Below are positions 49,951 to 59,260 of a stretch of 64,000 bases of DNA, one piece after another; position 1 is the stretch's first letter, and each line of letters opens with the position of its first letter. Made by a program: the position numbers and the translations under genes. Source of the DNA: Saccharospirillum sp. (GTDB lineage: Bacteria > Pseudomonadota > Gammaproteobacteria > Pseudomonadales > Natronospirillaceae); the NCBI GenBank assembly GCA_018402545.1, contig JAGYIL010000001.1, positions 1,674,001-1,738,000 on the forward strand, written 5' to 3'. The notes under the pieces are model-generated. The model did no database searches, was not told where the DNA came from, and worked only from the letters and a program-made list of their open reading frames with translations.

Positions 49951-52900
49951 ATGACGCAGTTTGACGCCACTCGGGCGGTATCGGGAGACTACCGGGATCT
50001 GACTCCACAGCAGTGGTTTCAGTTTATTGTGGACCAGTACGCCGTCGATGAAGACGAATACATGGCGCAACTGGTTGAGGTTGCAGAGCCAGGTGACGAC
50101 AGTGCCAAAGCCATTGAAGCCACGGCCCGCCGCATTGTAGACCGGGTTCGCAGCCAGGGTGATGTGGCCCATGCCGTCGACAAGCTGTTGCAGCAGTACA
50201 GCCTGGATAACGAAGAAGGCGTGATTCTGATGTGCCTGGCCGAAGCGCTGATGCGTGTGCCCGATCCGGATACCGCCGACGATCTGATTCGCGACAAGCT
50301 GTCCGTTGCCGACTGGAAAGAGCACATGGGCAAGTCGGATTCACTGCTAGTCAACGCCTCGACCTGGGGGCTGATGCTCACCGGCCGGGTGACGTCGCTC
50401 GACAGCCGTGAAACCTCACCTGCCAACCTGTTGTCGAAGCTGATCAATCGTGCCGGCGAGCCGGTCATTCGTGCTGCGATGAACCAGGCCATGCGCATTA
50501 TGGGCAAGCAATTCGTGCTCGGGCGCACCATTAAAGAAGCGATCAAGAACGGCAAGTCCTACCGTAAGAAAGGGTATACCTATTCGTTCGACATGCTCGG
50601 CGAAGCCGCCTTTACCGATCCGGATGCCGAGCGTTATTTCAAATCCTATCGCGATGCGGTGCAAACACTGGGCGCCCGGATGGACGAATGGGCCAGTGAT
50701 GCACCGAAGCCGACCATTTCCATCAAGTTGTCGGCATTGCACCCGCGCTACGAAGAATCCCATCAGGAATGGGTGATGACCGAGCTAGCCCAACGCGTGA
50801 CCGACCTGGTCAGCGAAGCACGGGCGTTGGGCGTCGGCATAACCATTGATGCCGAAGAGGCGGACCGGCTGGAACTGTCGCTGCGCCTGTTTGAACAGGT
50901 TTACCAGAGCGACGCCGCTAAAGGCTGGGGCAATTTCGGCCTGGTTATTCAGGCCTATTCAAAACGTGCCCTGGCGGTGCTGGGGTACCTGACGTCCCTG
51001 GCCAAAGCGCAGGGCGATGTGATTCCGGTGCGCCTGGTTAAAGGGGCCTACTGGGATACAGAAATCAAACACGCCCAGGTACTCGGCCTGGCCGATTACC
51101 CGGTGTTTACCCGCAAGGAAAATACCGACGTTTCCTACATCACCTGCGCCCGTTATCTGATGAGCGCGGAAGCCGATGGCGCCATTTACCCTCAATTTGC
51201 CACTCATAATGCACACACTGTCGCGGTGATTGCCGAGTTTTCCCGGCAGCGTCCAGAGCGTGAATTTGAGTACCAGCGTTTGCATGGCATGGGCGACGCC
51301 CTTTACGACACCTTGCTCAGTGAAGACAAGCACCGTGTGCGCATCTATGCCCCGGTCGGTGCCCATAAGGATTTGCTGCCCTACCTGGTGCGGCGCCTGC
51401 TGGAAAACGGCGCCAACTCGTCCTTTGTTCACCGCCTGGTCGATGCTGAAACACCGGTGGGTGACCTGGTGTCGTCTCCGGTTGAACTGGCCAAAAGCCG
51501 GGCCGTTTTCCGCAACCCCAAAATTGTACGTCCCTCTGAAATCTATGGAGACAGTCGCCGTAATTCTCAGGGGTATAACCTTGCCGTAGCCTTTGAACGA
51601 GAGCCTTTGATGCACACCATTGATGCCTGGAACGACACCCAATGGGTACAGAAACCGCTGTTGGCGGGAAAAGCCCAGTCAACCTCTGAAGTGATTGAGG
51701 TTAAAAGCCCTTACGACACCCGAGAGTCGGTGGGTCAGGTGCATTTCACCGATGCTGACATGGCGCAACAGGCGCTGGCAACTGCCGATTCAGCCTGGTT
51801 TGGCTGGAACCGGACACCGGCGATCAAGCGCGCCGCCTGCCTCGACAAACTGGCCGATTTGCTGGAAGCCAACACGGCTGAACTGATGGCTCTCTGTGCC
51901 CGTGAAGCCGGTAAGTCATTGCAGGACAGCATTGATGAAGTACGTGAGGCCGTCGACTTTTGCCGTTACTACGCGGTGCAGGCGCGCGCCAACATGAACG
52001 AGCCGACCTTGTTGCCCGGGCCGACCGGAGAGAGCAACGAACATTATTACGAAGGCCGGGGTGTTTTCCTGTGCATCAGCCCCTGGAACTTTCCGCTGGC
52101 CATTTTTACCGGTCAGGTCTGCGCTGCACTGGTAGCGGGCAATACCGTGCTCGCCAAACCGGCAGAAAGCACGTCGTTGATTGCCGGTCGCACGGTCGAA
52201 CTGTTTCACCAGGCCGGTGTGCCCGGTGAAGTACTGCAGTATTTGCCGGGGTCGGGTCCGGTTATTGGTAATGCCGTGCTCAGTGATGAGCGCCTGGTTG
52301 GCATTGCTTTCACCGGTTCTACCGAAACGGCGCAGCTGATTAACCGCACGCTGGCAGCACGGACTGGCGCCATGCCCACCTTCATTGCCGAAACCGGCGG
52401 TCAGAACGCGATGATTGTTGATTCAACGGCCTTGCCGGAGCAGGTGGTTGCCGATGTGATGGGCTCGGCCTTTGCCAGTGCCGGTCAGCGCTGTTCAGCC
52501 TTGCGCGTGCTTTGCGTGCAGGACGATGTGGCCGACCGCATCATTGAGCTGATCGGCGGTGCACTGAGCCGCATTGAAATGGGCAATCCGCAGTTGTACC
52601 AGACTGACTGTGGGCCGGTGATCGACCAGAAAGCACTGACCGGATTGACCAACTATGTCGACGGCTGGCGCAAGAAAGACCGGGTACTGGCTGAAGCCAA
52701 GTTGAGTGAGCATACCCGGCATGGCTATTTCATCCCACCCGTCGCCATTCGTATTGAAAGCCTGGATGAACTGGGACGTGAACAGTTTGGTCCGGTACTG
52801 CACGTCTACCGCTACAAGGCGCGTGAACTCGACCATGTGATCGCCGACATCAATAAAACCGGCTATGGCCTGACGCTTGGTATTCACAGTCGCAATGAGG

Positions 52901-53136
52901 CGACAGCGGCCTACATCGAAGCCCGGGTCCGGGTCGGAAACTGCTACGTCAATCGCAACCAGATTGGTGCGGTGGTTGGTGTACAGCCGTTCGGTGGTCG
53001 TGGTTTGTCGGGCACTGGCCCGAAAGCCGGTGGCCCGAATTACATCAAGCGTTTTGCGACTGAACGGGTGCGTACCATCAACACCACGGCGGTCGGCGGT
53101 AACGCCAGCTTGCTGTCACTGGAAAGTGACGATTGA
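49951..53136 (+). CDS. putA: Bifunctional proline dehydrogenase / P5C dehydrogenase
   Basis: A 1061-residue enzyme oxidising proline to glutamate in two steps. Residues about 30-480 are the helical arm and FAD-dependent PRODH barrel (KPTISIKLSALHPRYEESHQ; RLVKGAYWDTEIKHAQ; FATHNAHTV; the ERREFEYQRLHGMG-type active-site segment appears as FEYQRLHGMGDALYD). From about 540 is the aldehyde dehydrogenase domain with general-base Glu in FIAETGGQNAM and catalytic Cys in ASAGQRCSALRVL. No N-terminal ribbon-helix-helix and no long C-terminal extension as in E. coli PutA. ATG 49951 has AGGCAGG 6 nt upstream; ATG 49945 is too close to it. Confidence 0.95.
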   Translation: MTQFDATRAVSGDYRDLTPQQWFQFIVDQYAVDEDEYMAQLVEVAEPGDDSAKAIEATARRIVDRVRSQGDVAHAVDKLLQQYSLDNEEGVILMCLAEALMRVPDPDTADDLIRDKLSVADWKEHMGKSDSLLVNASTWGLMLTGRVTSLDSRETSPANLLSKLINRAGEPVIRAAMNQAMRIMGKQFVLGRTIKEAIKNGKSYRKKGYTYSFDMLGEAAFTDPDAERYFKSYRDAVQTLGARMDEWASDAPKPTISIKLSALHPRYEESHQEWVMTELAQRVTDLVSEARALGVGITIDAEEADRLELSLRLFEQVYQSDAAKGWGNFGLVIQAYSKRALAVLGYLTSLAKAQGDVIPVRLVKGAYWDTEIKHAQVLGLADYPVFTRKENTDVSYITCARYLMSAEADGAIYPQFATHNAHTVAVIAEFSRQRPEREFEYQRLHGMGDALYDTLLSEDKHRVRIYAPVGAHKDLLPYLVRRLLENGANSSFVHRLVDAETPVGDLVSSPVELAKSRAVFRNPKIVRPSEIYGDSRRNSQGYNLAVAFEREPLMHTIDAWNDTQWVQKPLLAGKAQSTSEVIEVKSPYDTRESVGQVHFTDADMAQQALATADSAWFGWNRTPAIKRAACLDKLADLLEANTAELMALCAREAGKSLQDSIDEVREAVDFCRYYAVQARANMNEPTLLPGPTGESNEHYYEGRGVFLCISPWNFPLAIFTGQVCAALVAGNTVLAKPAESTSLIAGRTVELFHQAGVPGEVLQYLPGSGPVIGNAVLSDERLVGIAFTGSTETAQLINRTLAARTGAMPTFIAETGGQNAMIVDSTALPEQVVADVMGSAFASAGQRCSALRVLCVQDDVADRIIELIGGALSRIEMGNPQLYQTDCGPVIDQKALTGLTNYVDGWRKKDRVLAEAKLSEHTRHGYFIPPVAIRIESLDELGREQFGPVLHVYRYKARELDHVIADINKTGYGLTLGIHSRNEATAAYIEARVRVGNCYVNRNQIGAVVGVQPFGGRGLSGTGPKAGGPNYIKRFATERVRTINTTAVGGNASLLSLESDD

Positions 53137-53427
53137 AGACTTTGCTGTGCCGGTAACTGCCGGCCTGGCGATTGAATCGTTCCATCGGCCTACCAGCCGG
53201 AGAATGACACCGGAGCCGGAGCGTTGAAACCCAGCCTCCGATCCCGGTGAACAGTGGCTGCCTGAACAGCCACGAATAACTGCCCCGACTGGATCCGGGA
53301 TGTGGAGTTGGTAAGAGTCTGCATCCCGGATCGACCCCATTGCACTGGACAGCGCTGGTATTCGGGAGCAGCACGAGAAACGCTCGATAGCCTAATCGAT
53401 CACAACAACTAGAACTCGGAGTACATT
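53137..53427 (+). other. Structured putA-putP intergenic region
   Basis: About 290 bp without a gene. It contains a hairpin GTGGCTG-CCTGAA-CAGCCAC (53254-53273) and a perfect 11-bp inverted repeat GATCCGGGATG (53292-53302)/CATCCCGGATC (53332-53342) with a 29-nt loop. Neither is followed by a T run, so they may stabilise or process the putAP message rather than end it. A separate putP promoter could lie after 53345. Confidence 0.6.
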
Positions 53428-54888
53428 ATGAGCAACACCTTAGCGGTCAGTGTGACCTTTATTATTTACCTGGCGGGTATGATGTGGATCGGCCTTTGGG
53501 CCTATCGCCGCACGACAGACCTGTCTGACTACATTCTGGGCGGTCGTTCTCTGGGTGCCTGGCCTTCAGCGCTGTCGGCCGGTGCCTCCGATATGTCTGG
53601 CTGGTTATTGCTGGGTTTGCCGGGCGCCATTTATGCCTCGGGTATGGGTGAAGCCTGGATCGCCGTTGGTCTTCTGGCAGGCACCTATCTGAACTGGCTG
53701 ATCGTCGCGCCCCGTCTGCGTGCCTATTCGCAGGCCGCTTCAGACAGCCTGACTTTGCCGCAGTACTTCAGCAACCGGTTCGAAGACAAGGTGGCCATTC
53801 GTGCCATTTCAGCCTTCTTCATTTTGCTGTTTTTCCTGTTCTACACCAGCTCCGGTTTGGTTGCAGGCGGCAAATTGTTTGAGACCGTCTTCGGTTGGGA
53901 TTACACCATTGCCGTTACCATTGGCACCATCATGGTGGTTTCCTACACCCTCTTTGGCGGTTATCTGGCCGTCTCCTGGACAGACCTGGTGCAGGGCCTG
54001 TTGATGGCCGCTGCGCTGATCATTGTGCCGATCTTTGCACTCATGGTTATCGGTGAAGGCCCCGCGGCCGTCCTGGAAGCGAAGAACCCGAATCTGGTCA
54101 GCATGTTTACCAGTGCCGATGGCTCTTCGCTGGGGCTGATTGCCATTATTTCGTCGTTGGCCTGGGGCCTGGGCTATTTTGGTCAGCCGCACATTCTGGC
54201 GCGCTTCAAAGGCATTAAAGACCGCAACGAAGTTAAACGTGCACGTCGCATTGCCGTGACCTGGACGTTCCTGGGTATGGCCGGCGCACTGCTGGTAGGT
54301 ATTGCAGGCATTGGCTATTTTGAAACCGGTTTGCCAGATGGCGAGACGGTGTTCATCAGCCTGGTGCAGGCATTGTTCCACCCTCTGGTGGCAGGCATTT
54401 TACTGGCGGCGATTCTGGCGGCGATCATGTCGACTGCTGATTCTCAGTTGCTGGTTTCCTCGTCTGCACTGACTGAAGATTTCTACAAATCGATCTTCAG
54501 AAAAGATGCCGACCCGGCGTCTCTGGTTAAAATTGGTCGTGGCGCTGTAGTACTGATTGCTGTGGTCGCCTGGTTCTTCGCGCTGGATGATGACAGCTCG
54601 GTACTGGCACTGGTGTCTTACGCCTGGGCCGGTTTCGGCGCAGCCTTTGGTCCGGCGGTTATTCTGTCGCTGTACTGGAACCGGATGAACCGGGTCGGTT
54701 GCATTGCCGGTATTCTGGTCGGTGGTATTACTGTTGTTGTCTGGAAGCAGATGACCGGTGGCATTTTCGATATGTACGAAATTGTTCCGGGCTTCCTGTT
54801 CTCGACCATTGCCGTCTACGTTGGCAGCATTGCATCGGAAGAGCCTTCAAAAGAAATGCACGCTACTTTCCAGGAAGTGAATGGCTAA
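53428..54888 (+). CDS. putP: Sodium/proline symporter
   Basis: A 486-residue SSS-family transporter with about 13 hydrophobic segments. The N-terminal PutP motifs are clear: TTDLSDYILGGRSLGAWPSA and LSAGASDMSGWLLLGLPGAI near residues 30-70; IMSTADSQLLVSSSALTEDF near residue 332 carries the second Na+-site Ser/Thr. It imports proline with Na+, feeding PutA encoded upstream. Fits an organism living with high external Na+. Followed by a strong terminator. Confidence 0.95.
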   Translation: MSNTLAVSVTFIIYLAGMMWIGLWAYRRTTDLSDYILGGRSLGAWPSALSAGASDMSGWLLLGLPGAIYASGMGEAWIAVGLLAGTYLNWLIVAPRLRAYSQAASDSLTLPQYFSNRFEDKVAIRAISAFFILLFFLFYTSSGLVAGGKLFETVFGWDYTIAVTIGTIMVVSYTLFGGYLAVSWTDLVQGLLMAAALIIVPIFALMVIGEGPAAVLEAKNPNLVSMFTSADGSSLGLIAIISSLAWGLGYFGQPHILARFKGIKDRNEVKRARRIAVTWTFLGMAGALLVGIAGIGYFETGLPDGETVFISLVQALFHPLVAGILLAAILAAIMSTADSQLLVSSSALTEDFYKSIFRKDADPASLVKIGRGAVVLIAVVAWFFALDDDSSVLALVSYAWAGFGAAFGPAVILSLYWNRMNRVGCIAGILVGGITVVVWKQMTGGIFDMYEIVPGFLFSTIAVYVGSIASEEPSKEMHATFQEVNG

Positions 54889-54920
54889 TTGTCGCCAGGC
54901 GCGTTTCTGAGGAAAAAAAG

Positions 54921-54971
54921 GGGTAACGTCAGTTACCCGAAAAAAAACCGGGCTAATGCCCGGTTTTTTTT
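54921..54971 (+). terminator. Double-hairpin terminator after putP
   Basis: First stem GGGTAAC-GTCA-GTTACCC (54921-54938), then CCGGGC-TAAT-GCCCGG (54948-54963) followed by eight T. The A run between them could allow termination of leftward transcription as well. Confidence 0.9.
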
Positions 54972-55048
54972 GTTTTACTGACCAAACTCAACGTGTCTTG
55001 CGGGTGCTTGCCTATACTGGATGTCTCCTACACCAGGAGCGGTACCCA

Positions 55049-55384
55049 ATGAGTATTTTGAAGAAGACCAACGACCTGACCCCTCATCTGATTGCATTGC
55101 GCAAAGAACAGCCTGCCACCTATGACGCTTTTCAGTCAGTCGGCAAAGCAACCTATGTGGACGGCGAACTGACACACTTGACCAAGGAGCTGATAGCAAC
55201 GGCCATCGCCATCAGTGTGAACTGTGAGCCCTGCATTGGTTACCACGTGCGCTCGCTGGTAAAGCTGGGGGTTAGCCGGGAAGCCTTCACCGAAATGCTG
55301 GGTGTGGTTATCCAGATGGGCGGAGGCCCAGGTCTGATGAAAGCAGGCGAAGCCATGTCTGTCTATGAGGAATTAACCGCATAG
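55049..55384 (+). CDS. Carboxymuconolactone decarboxylase / AhpD-like protein
   Basis: A 111-residue protein of the AhpD-like fold. The CxxC-x3-H redox motif is NCEPCIGYHVRSLVKLG near residues 58-66, with the family glycine-rich end VVIQMGGGPGLMKAGEA. Such proteins act as small thiol peroxidase partners or decarboxylases; the presence of CxxC favours a redox role. ATG 55049 is preceded by AGGAGC; an in-frame extension upstream would read through the putP terminator. Confidence 0.85.
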   Translation: MSILKKTNDLTPHLIALRKEQPATYDAFQSVGKATYVDGELTHLTKELIATAIAISVNCEPCIGYHVRSLVKLGVSREAFTEMLGVVIQMGGGPGLMKAGEAMSVYEELTA

Positions 55385-55443
55385 CCGATACCCGGTGCTC
55401 CGGAAGCGGACCTTCGAGTCTGCGCCCGGAGCACAATCAGGTA

Positions 55444-56802
55444 TTACACGACCCACTGATAAAACAGTGCGCCACCGATATAGCCCATCAGCGCCAGCGG
55501 AGCGATGTGTTTCAGGTACCAGAAGAAGCTGATGTGCTCCATGCCCATGGCAGCCACCCCGGCGGCTGACCCAATAATCAGACAGCTGCCTCCAGTTCCG
55601 GCAGCGTAAGCCAGAAATTCCCACATCGGCGCATCGGTCGGGTAAATCGACAGGTCATACATGCCCATGGTCGCGGCGACCAGCGGCACGTTGTCGATGA
55701 CAGCAGACATCAGGCCGATCATAAAGACGATGACGTTAATGTTGCCGATCGACTGATCCAGCGTTGTAGCCAGTGATGATAGCAGGCCGGTGGCTTCCAG
55801 AGCAGAGACCGCAAGCAGAATGCCCAGAAAGAACAGCACGCTGGGCGTATCAATGCGCTTCAGCACCCGGGTAATGTGCAATTCGGTGTCGTCGTCGTAG
55901 TCGGCTCTGTGATGAATGATTTCACTGACGATCCATAATACGGAAAGGCTCAGCATCATGCCCATGAAGGGTGGCAAGTGGGTAACGGTTTTGAACACGG
56001 GCACGAACAGCAAACCCAGAATTCCGACCGCAAAAATAATATTGCGATGGTGGCGGGTTACCTGATCGGCATCCTGCTTGTATGGCATAGCCTGGGGCGG
56101 GTGAATGGACTGGCCGCGCAACGACCAGGTCAGATACAACATGGGCACCAGCAGGCAAATCAGTGAAGGCAGAAACAGGGATTTGATGATCGCCATCGTG
56201 GTGATCTGTCCGCCAATCCACAACATGGTGGTGGTTACGTCACCGATCGGTGACCAGGCACCACCGGCATTTGCGGCAACGACAATCATGCCGGCAAAAA
56301 ACAAACGTTCCTGGCGGCTGGCGATGAGCTTTCGGATCAGCGATATCATCACGATGGTGGTGGTCAGGTTGTCCAGAGCGGCTGACATGAAGAAGGCAAG
56401 CACCGCTATCATCCACAGCAGGGTAACGGTGGAGGTTGCCTTGATTCGGTCGGTAATAATGGCAAAGCCGCCATTGGCATCCACAAATTCAACGATGGTC
56501 ATGGCGCCGAGCAGAAAGAACAGAATTGAGCCAATCTCACCAAGGAAGGTCAGCAATTGATGTTCGCCAACCCAGGTATGAATCAGCGCGCTCTCGGCGA
56601 GGTTGGCATGTTCTTCCAGAAACCAGGCGGGCAGGGTATCTACGGCGATCAGATCGCCAGCGAACAAAATATAAACCGTCCAGCACAGGACGGCGCTCAT
56701 GATTGCCGGGGCTGTCTTGTCGATCTTAAGACTATGTTCGGCAATGATGGCGAGGTAGCCAAGAGTAAAAATACCGATGATCAGGATTAACGCTAAGGGC
56801 AC
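55444..56802 (-). CDS. nhaD: NhaD-type Na+/H+ antiporter
   Basis: A 452-residue inner-membrane antiporter with about 12 hydrophobic segments. NhaD-group motifs: GEIGSILFFLLGAMTIVEFV near residue 88, SAALDNLTTTIVMISLIRKL near 140, AANAGGAWSPIGDVTTTMLW near 176 and SAVIDNVPLVAATMGMYDLS near 382; the Asp residues in ALDN, IGD and VIDN are those expected for ion coupling. It expels Na+ (or Li+) in exchange for protons. Common in marine and haloalkaliphilic bacteria. It converges on the AhpD-like gene. Confidence 0.93.
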   Translation of the reverse strand: MPLALILIIGIFTLGYLAIIAEHSLKIDKTAPAIMSAVLCWTVYILFAGDLIAVDTLPAWFLEEHANLAESALIHTWVGEHQLLTFLGEIGSILFFLLGAMTIVEFVDANGGFAIITDRIKATSTVTLLWMIAVLAFFMSAALDNLTTTIVMISLIRKLIASRQERLFFAGMIVVAANAGGAWSPIGDVTTTMLWIGGQITTMAIIKSLFLPSLICLLVPMLYLTWSLRGQSIHPPQAMPYKQDADQVTRHHRNIIFAVGILGLLFVPVFKTVTHLPPFMGMMLSLSVLWIVSEIIHHRADYDDDTELHITRVLKRIDTPSVLFFLGILLAVSALEATGLLSSLATTLDQSIGNINVIVFMIGLMSAVIDNVPLVAATMGMYDLSIYPTDAPMWEFLAYAAGTGGSCLIIGSAAGVAAMGMEHISFFWYLKHIAPLALMGYIGGALFYQWVV

Positions 56803-56970
56803 AGAAACGCTCCATTGTTAGAGTGGTGACACGCACATCACGAGTTAATTCAACTTCAACTAAAGCCTTCGGGTTGGCTTACAGCCGGGAATTCGTGACT
56901 GCAACCGGGTATAGCCATACTTGGTCGCTGTCACCTGACTAGCTGGCAACATCGAATGCCTTAAAAACCA

Positions 56971-57330
56971 TCAAACAGACTGATTAGCTGAAGTCGCTGG
57001 AGGTGCCTGTGGCCAGGCCTTGAAATGACAGCCAGTGCGGCTTTGGTTGCTTCCGGTCGGAATGGAGTCGGAGGTGGTTAATGGCAGGCGAGCCAGTAAC
57101 AGCAGGGAGGGCGGTGAGGCTGGCTCTGATCGGTCGTCCAGTGAAAAATCGGGTGTTAATCCGGTTTCCGTCAGCAAAAGGTGAGTGACAGCTGAATGCT
57201 CAGATTCGGTGTCGATATCACCCGGGCAAACCGGTTTGGCGAGGGCGGTTGCCGAGAGGCTAAGCAATAGCCATAACAACGCCGCTGCAAGGGTGCTTCC
57301 GGAGTGTCTGAGTGAGAGCAACGCTGGCAT
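56971..57330 (-). CDS. Hypothetical small exported protein (119 aa)
   Basis: A 119-residue frame with a convincing signal peptide (STLAAALLWLLLSLSATALA, cleavage near 31) and a mature part of about 88 residues without known motifs; two Cys residues (KPVCPGD, SRTGCHF) could pair in the periplasm. No clear ribosome binding site precedes the ATG, which lowers confidence. Divergent from the DUF998 gene. Not recognised. Confidence 0.5.
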   Translation of the reverse strand: MPALLSLRHSGSTLAAALLWLLLSLSATALAKPVCPGDIDTESEHSAVTHLLLTETGLTPDFSLDDRSEPASPPSLLLLARLPLTTSDSIPTGSNQSRTGCHFKAWPQAPPATSANQSV

Positions 57331-57483
57331 TACAGTGGCGAAACCCGATGGTAGGTGGGCGAAACAGGCCGCTATTATTCAGTTCTGGAGCCAGAAAGCA
57401 AAATCTGTTTGTGGCTGGCTCTGTACCACCCGGGCCCGGCCCGGTAAGCTCTGCGCTGCGACCGGGTTACTAAAAGGATGCCT

Positions 57484-58074
57484 GTGAATACCAAAGCCAA
57501 GATGTTGTCGATTCTTGCCACCCTGTTGCTGGTGGCATTGCCCTGGGTCTTGGGTGCCCGGGTGCCGGGTTACAGCAGTGTTCAGTTCATCAGCGAACTG
57601 GGTGCTATTGATATGCCCAACCGATCTGCCGCCAATGGCGCTTTTTTGCTCATTGGTGCTTTCTGGATGGGGGCTGTCGAGGCAGCCCGAAAAGCGCTTG
57701 AACCCAACAAAATGGACCCCTGGGTTCGGTTCGGGGCCATTGCGTTTGCTGCCAGCTACATCGGCAGTGTGGTGTTTCCCTGTGATCTGGGTTGCCCGGC
57801 TTCGGGCAGCACTAACCAGTTGATTCACAGCACGCTGATCTGGGTGCTCAGTGCCGGTGCTGTTGTCTCGGGTGTCCGGCTGGTGCCAGCGACCTCCGTC
57901 AAAGGCATGAGCGCACTGAAAGTGACGCTGGTGTTAACCTTTCTGGTTCTGCAAGTGGCTGCCTGGCAACGCGACTGGCATCCGGGCTTGTGGCAGCGGC
58001 TGTTTGAATTGAATTTTGCCCTGTTGTGGGTGCTATGGGTCTGGCGAATGCCCGGGCGCCAGGCCCCTATTTGA
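57484..58074 (+). CDS. DUF998 family membrane protein
   Basis: A 196-residue protein with six hydrophobic segments and the DUF998-type pattern: YSSVQFISELGAIDMPNRSA near residue 31, and the periplasmic-loop motif FPCDLGCPASGSTNQLIHST near 98, with two cysteines. GTG 57484 is preferred because AAAGGA lies 5-6 nt upstream; the ATG at 57478 overlaps that site. Function unknown. It lies 48 bp before the AEC transporter gene and may be co-transcribed. Confidence 0.75.
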   Translation: MNTKAKMLSILATLLLVALPWVLGARVPGYSSVQFISELGAIDMPNRSAANGAFLLIGAFWMGAVEAARKALEPNKMDPWVRFGAIAFAASYIGSVVFPCDLGCPASGSTNQLIHSTLIWVLSAGAVVSGVRLVPATSVKGMSALKVTLVLTFLVLQVAAWQRDWHPGLWQRLFELNFALLWVLWVWRMPGRQAPI

Positions 58075-58122
58075 GCGGATATCCGGCGGCACTCCTTCTG
58101 GTAGACAGGTTGGTTAAGTTTA

Positions 58123-59004
58123 ATGGTTGAGCGTATTGCGGGCATTGTTGTGCCCATTTTTCTGGTCGTTCTGGTCGGGTTTCTTTACGGGCGCAAGCAC
58201 GCCCCGAACATGGAAGCGGCCAATCGCATCAACATCGATGTATTTACGCCCTTCCTGATTCTCAGCGTGTTCGCCTCGCGCCCGGTTGATCTGGGCGACT
58301 ACGCGCCACTGGCGCTGGGCGCCATACTGGTGACCTTGTTGCCTGGCATTGGTGCCTATTATCTGGCCCGGGCCATAGGGGTCAGCTGGAAAACCTTTGT
58401 ACCGCCGATGATGTTCCGCAACAGCGGCAACACCGGGCTCCCGCTTATGCTCTTCACCTTTGGTGAAGAATTCATGCCAGCGGCGGTGATTCTGTTTATT
58501 GTGGAGAACACCCTGCACTTTACCGTGGGTGCCTGGCTGCTTAACCCGCGAACCCATCTGTTGCATGTCCTGAAAAACCCCATGATCATCGCCGCCGCGC
58601 TGGGTCTGGCCATTGCCGGTTTCAGTGTTCATTTGCCCGACTGGCTGATTCGCTCGCTTGCTTTACTGGGCGACATTGCGGTTCCGCTGATGCTGTTCGC
58701 GTTGGGTGTCCGGCTGGTGAATCTGGACTTGAGTGGCTGGCGCATCGGGGTGATCAGCGCGGTTGCCTCGCCGATTCTCGGCTTGGTGGTGGCCTGGCCG
58801 CTGGCGCTGTTGCTGGATCTGTCGCCCGTGCAACAAGCCATGCTGATTCTGTTTGGTGCCTTGCCACCGGCGGTATTGAACTATCTGGTCGCGGAACGCT
58901 ACAACCAGCAGCCGGAACAGGTCGCTGCCATGGTGATGTTTTCCAATGCGCTGAGCATTGTGTCGATACCCCTGGTGCTTGCCTGGGTGCTAGGCGGTGT
59001 TTGA
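58123..59004 (+). CDS. AEC family transporter
   Basis: A 293-residue membrane protein with about ten hydrophobic segments of the auxin efflux carrier/malonate transporter family. N-terminal IFLVVLVGFLYGRK and NIDVFTPFLILSVFASRPVD, then MMFRNSGNTGLPLMLFTFGE near residue 90 with the conserved RNxGNxGLP motif, and a C-terminal repeat (ILFGALPPAVLNYLVAERYN). Bacterial relatives move dicarboxylates or other organic anions; the substrate is not inferable here. Confidence 0.88.
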   Translation: MVERIAGIVVPIFLVVLVGFLYGRKHAPNMEAANRINIDVFTPFLILSVFASRPVDLGDYAPLALGAILVTLLPGIGAYYLARAIGVSWKTFVPPMMFRNSGNTGLPLMLFTFGEEFMPAAVILFIVENTLHFTVGAWLLNPRTHLLHVLKNPMIIAAALGLAIAGFSVHLPDWLIRSLALLGDIAVPLMLFALGVRLVNLDLSGWRIGVISAVASPILGLVVAWPLALLLDLSPVQQAMLILFGALPPAVLNYLVAERYNQQPEQVAAMVMFSNALSIVSIPLVLAWVLGGV

Positions 59005-59260
59005 CTCTTCCTCATGGTATGACTTGCCTTCGCCGTCACCTGGCCAACAGTTAATTGTTAAATCGTCCTGATTGGCATTATCTGAGTTGATACTCTGGCA
59101 AAGCAGTGCTTAGCTATGGGTAACGAAATGTATTCATTGCCCGGAGACAGTCGGTGTCACCGCCGTGTGAAAGGTTAGTGGATTACCCTGGTCACAAGTT
59201 AGTTCGGTTACCCTGAAAAGATAGTCTGTCTCGCTGAATACAGATTCAGAGGGGATAGCG

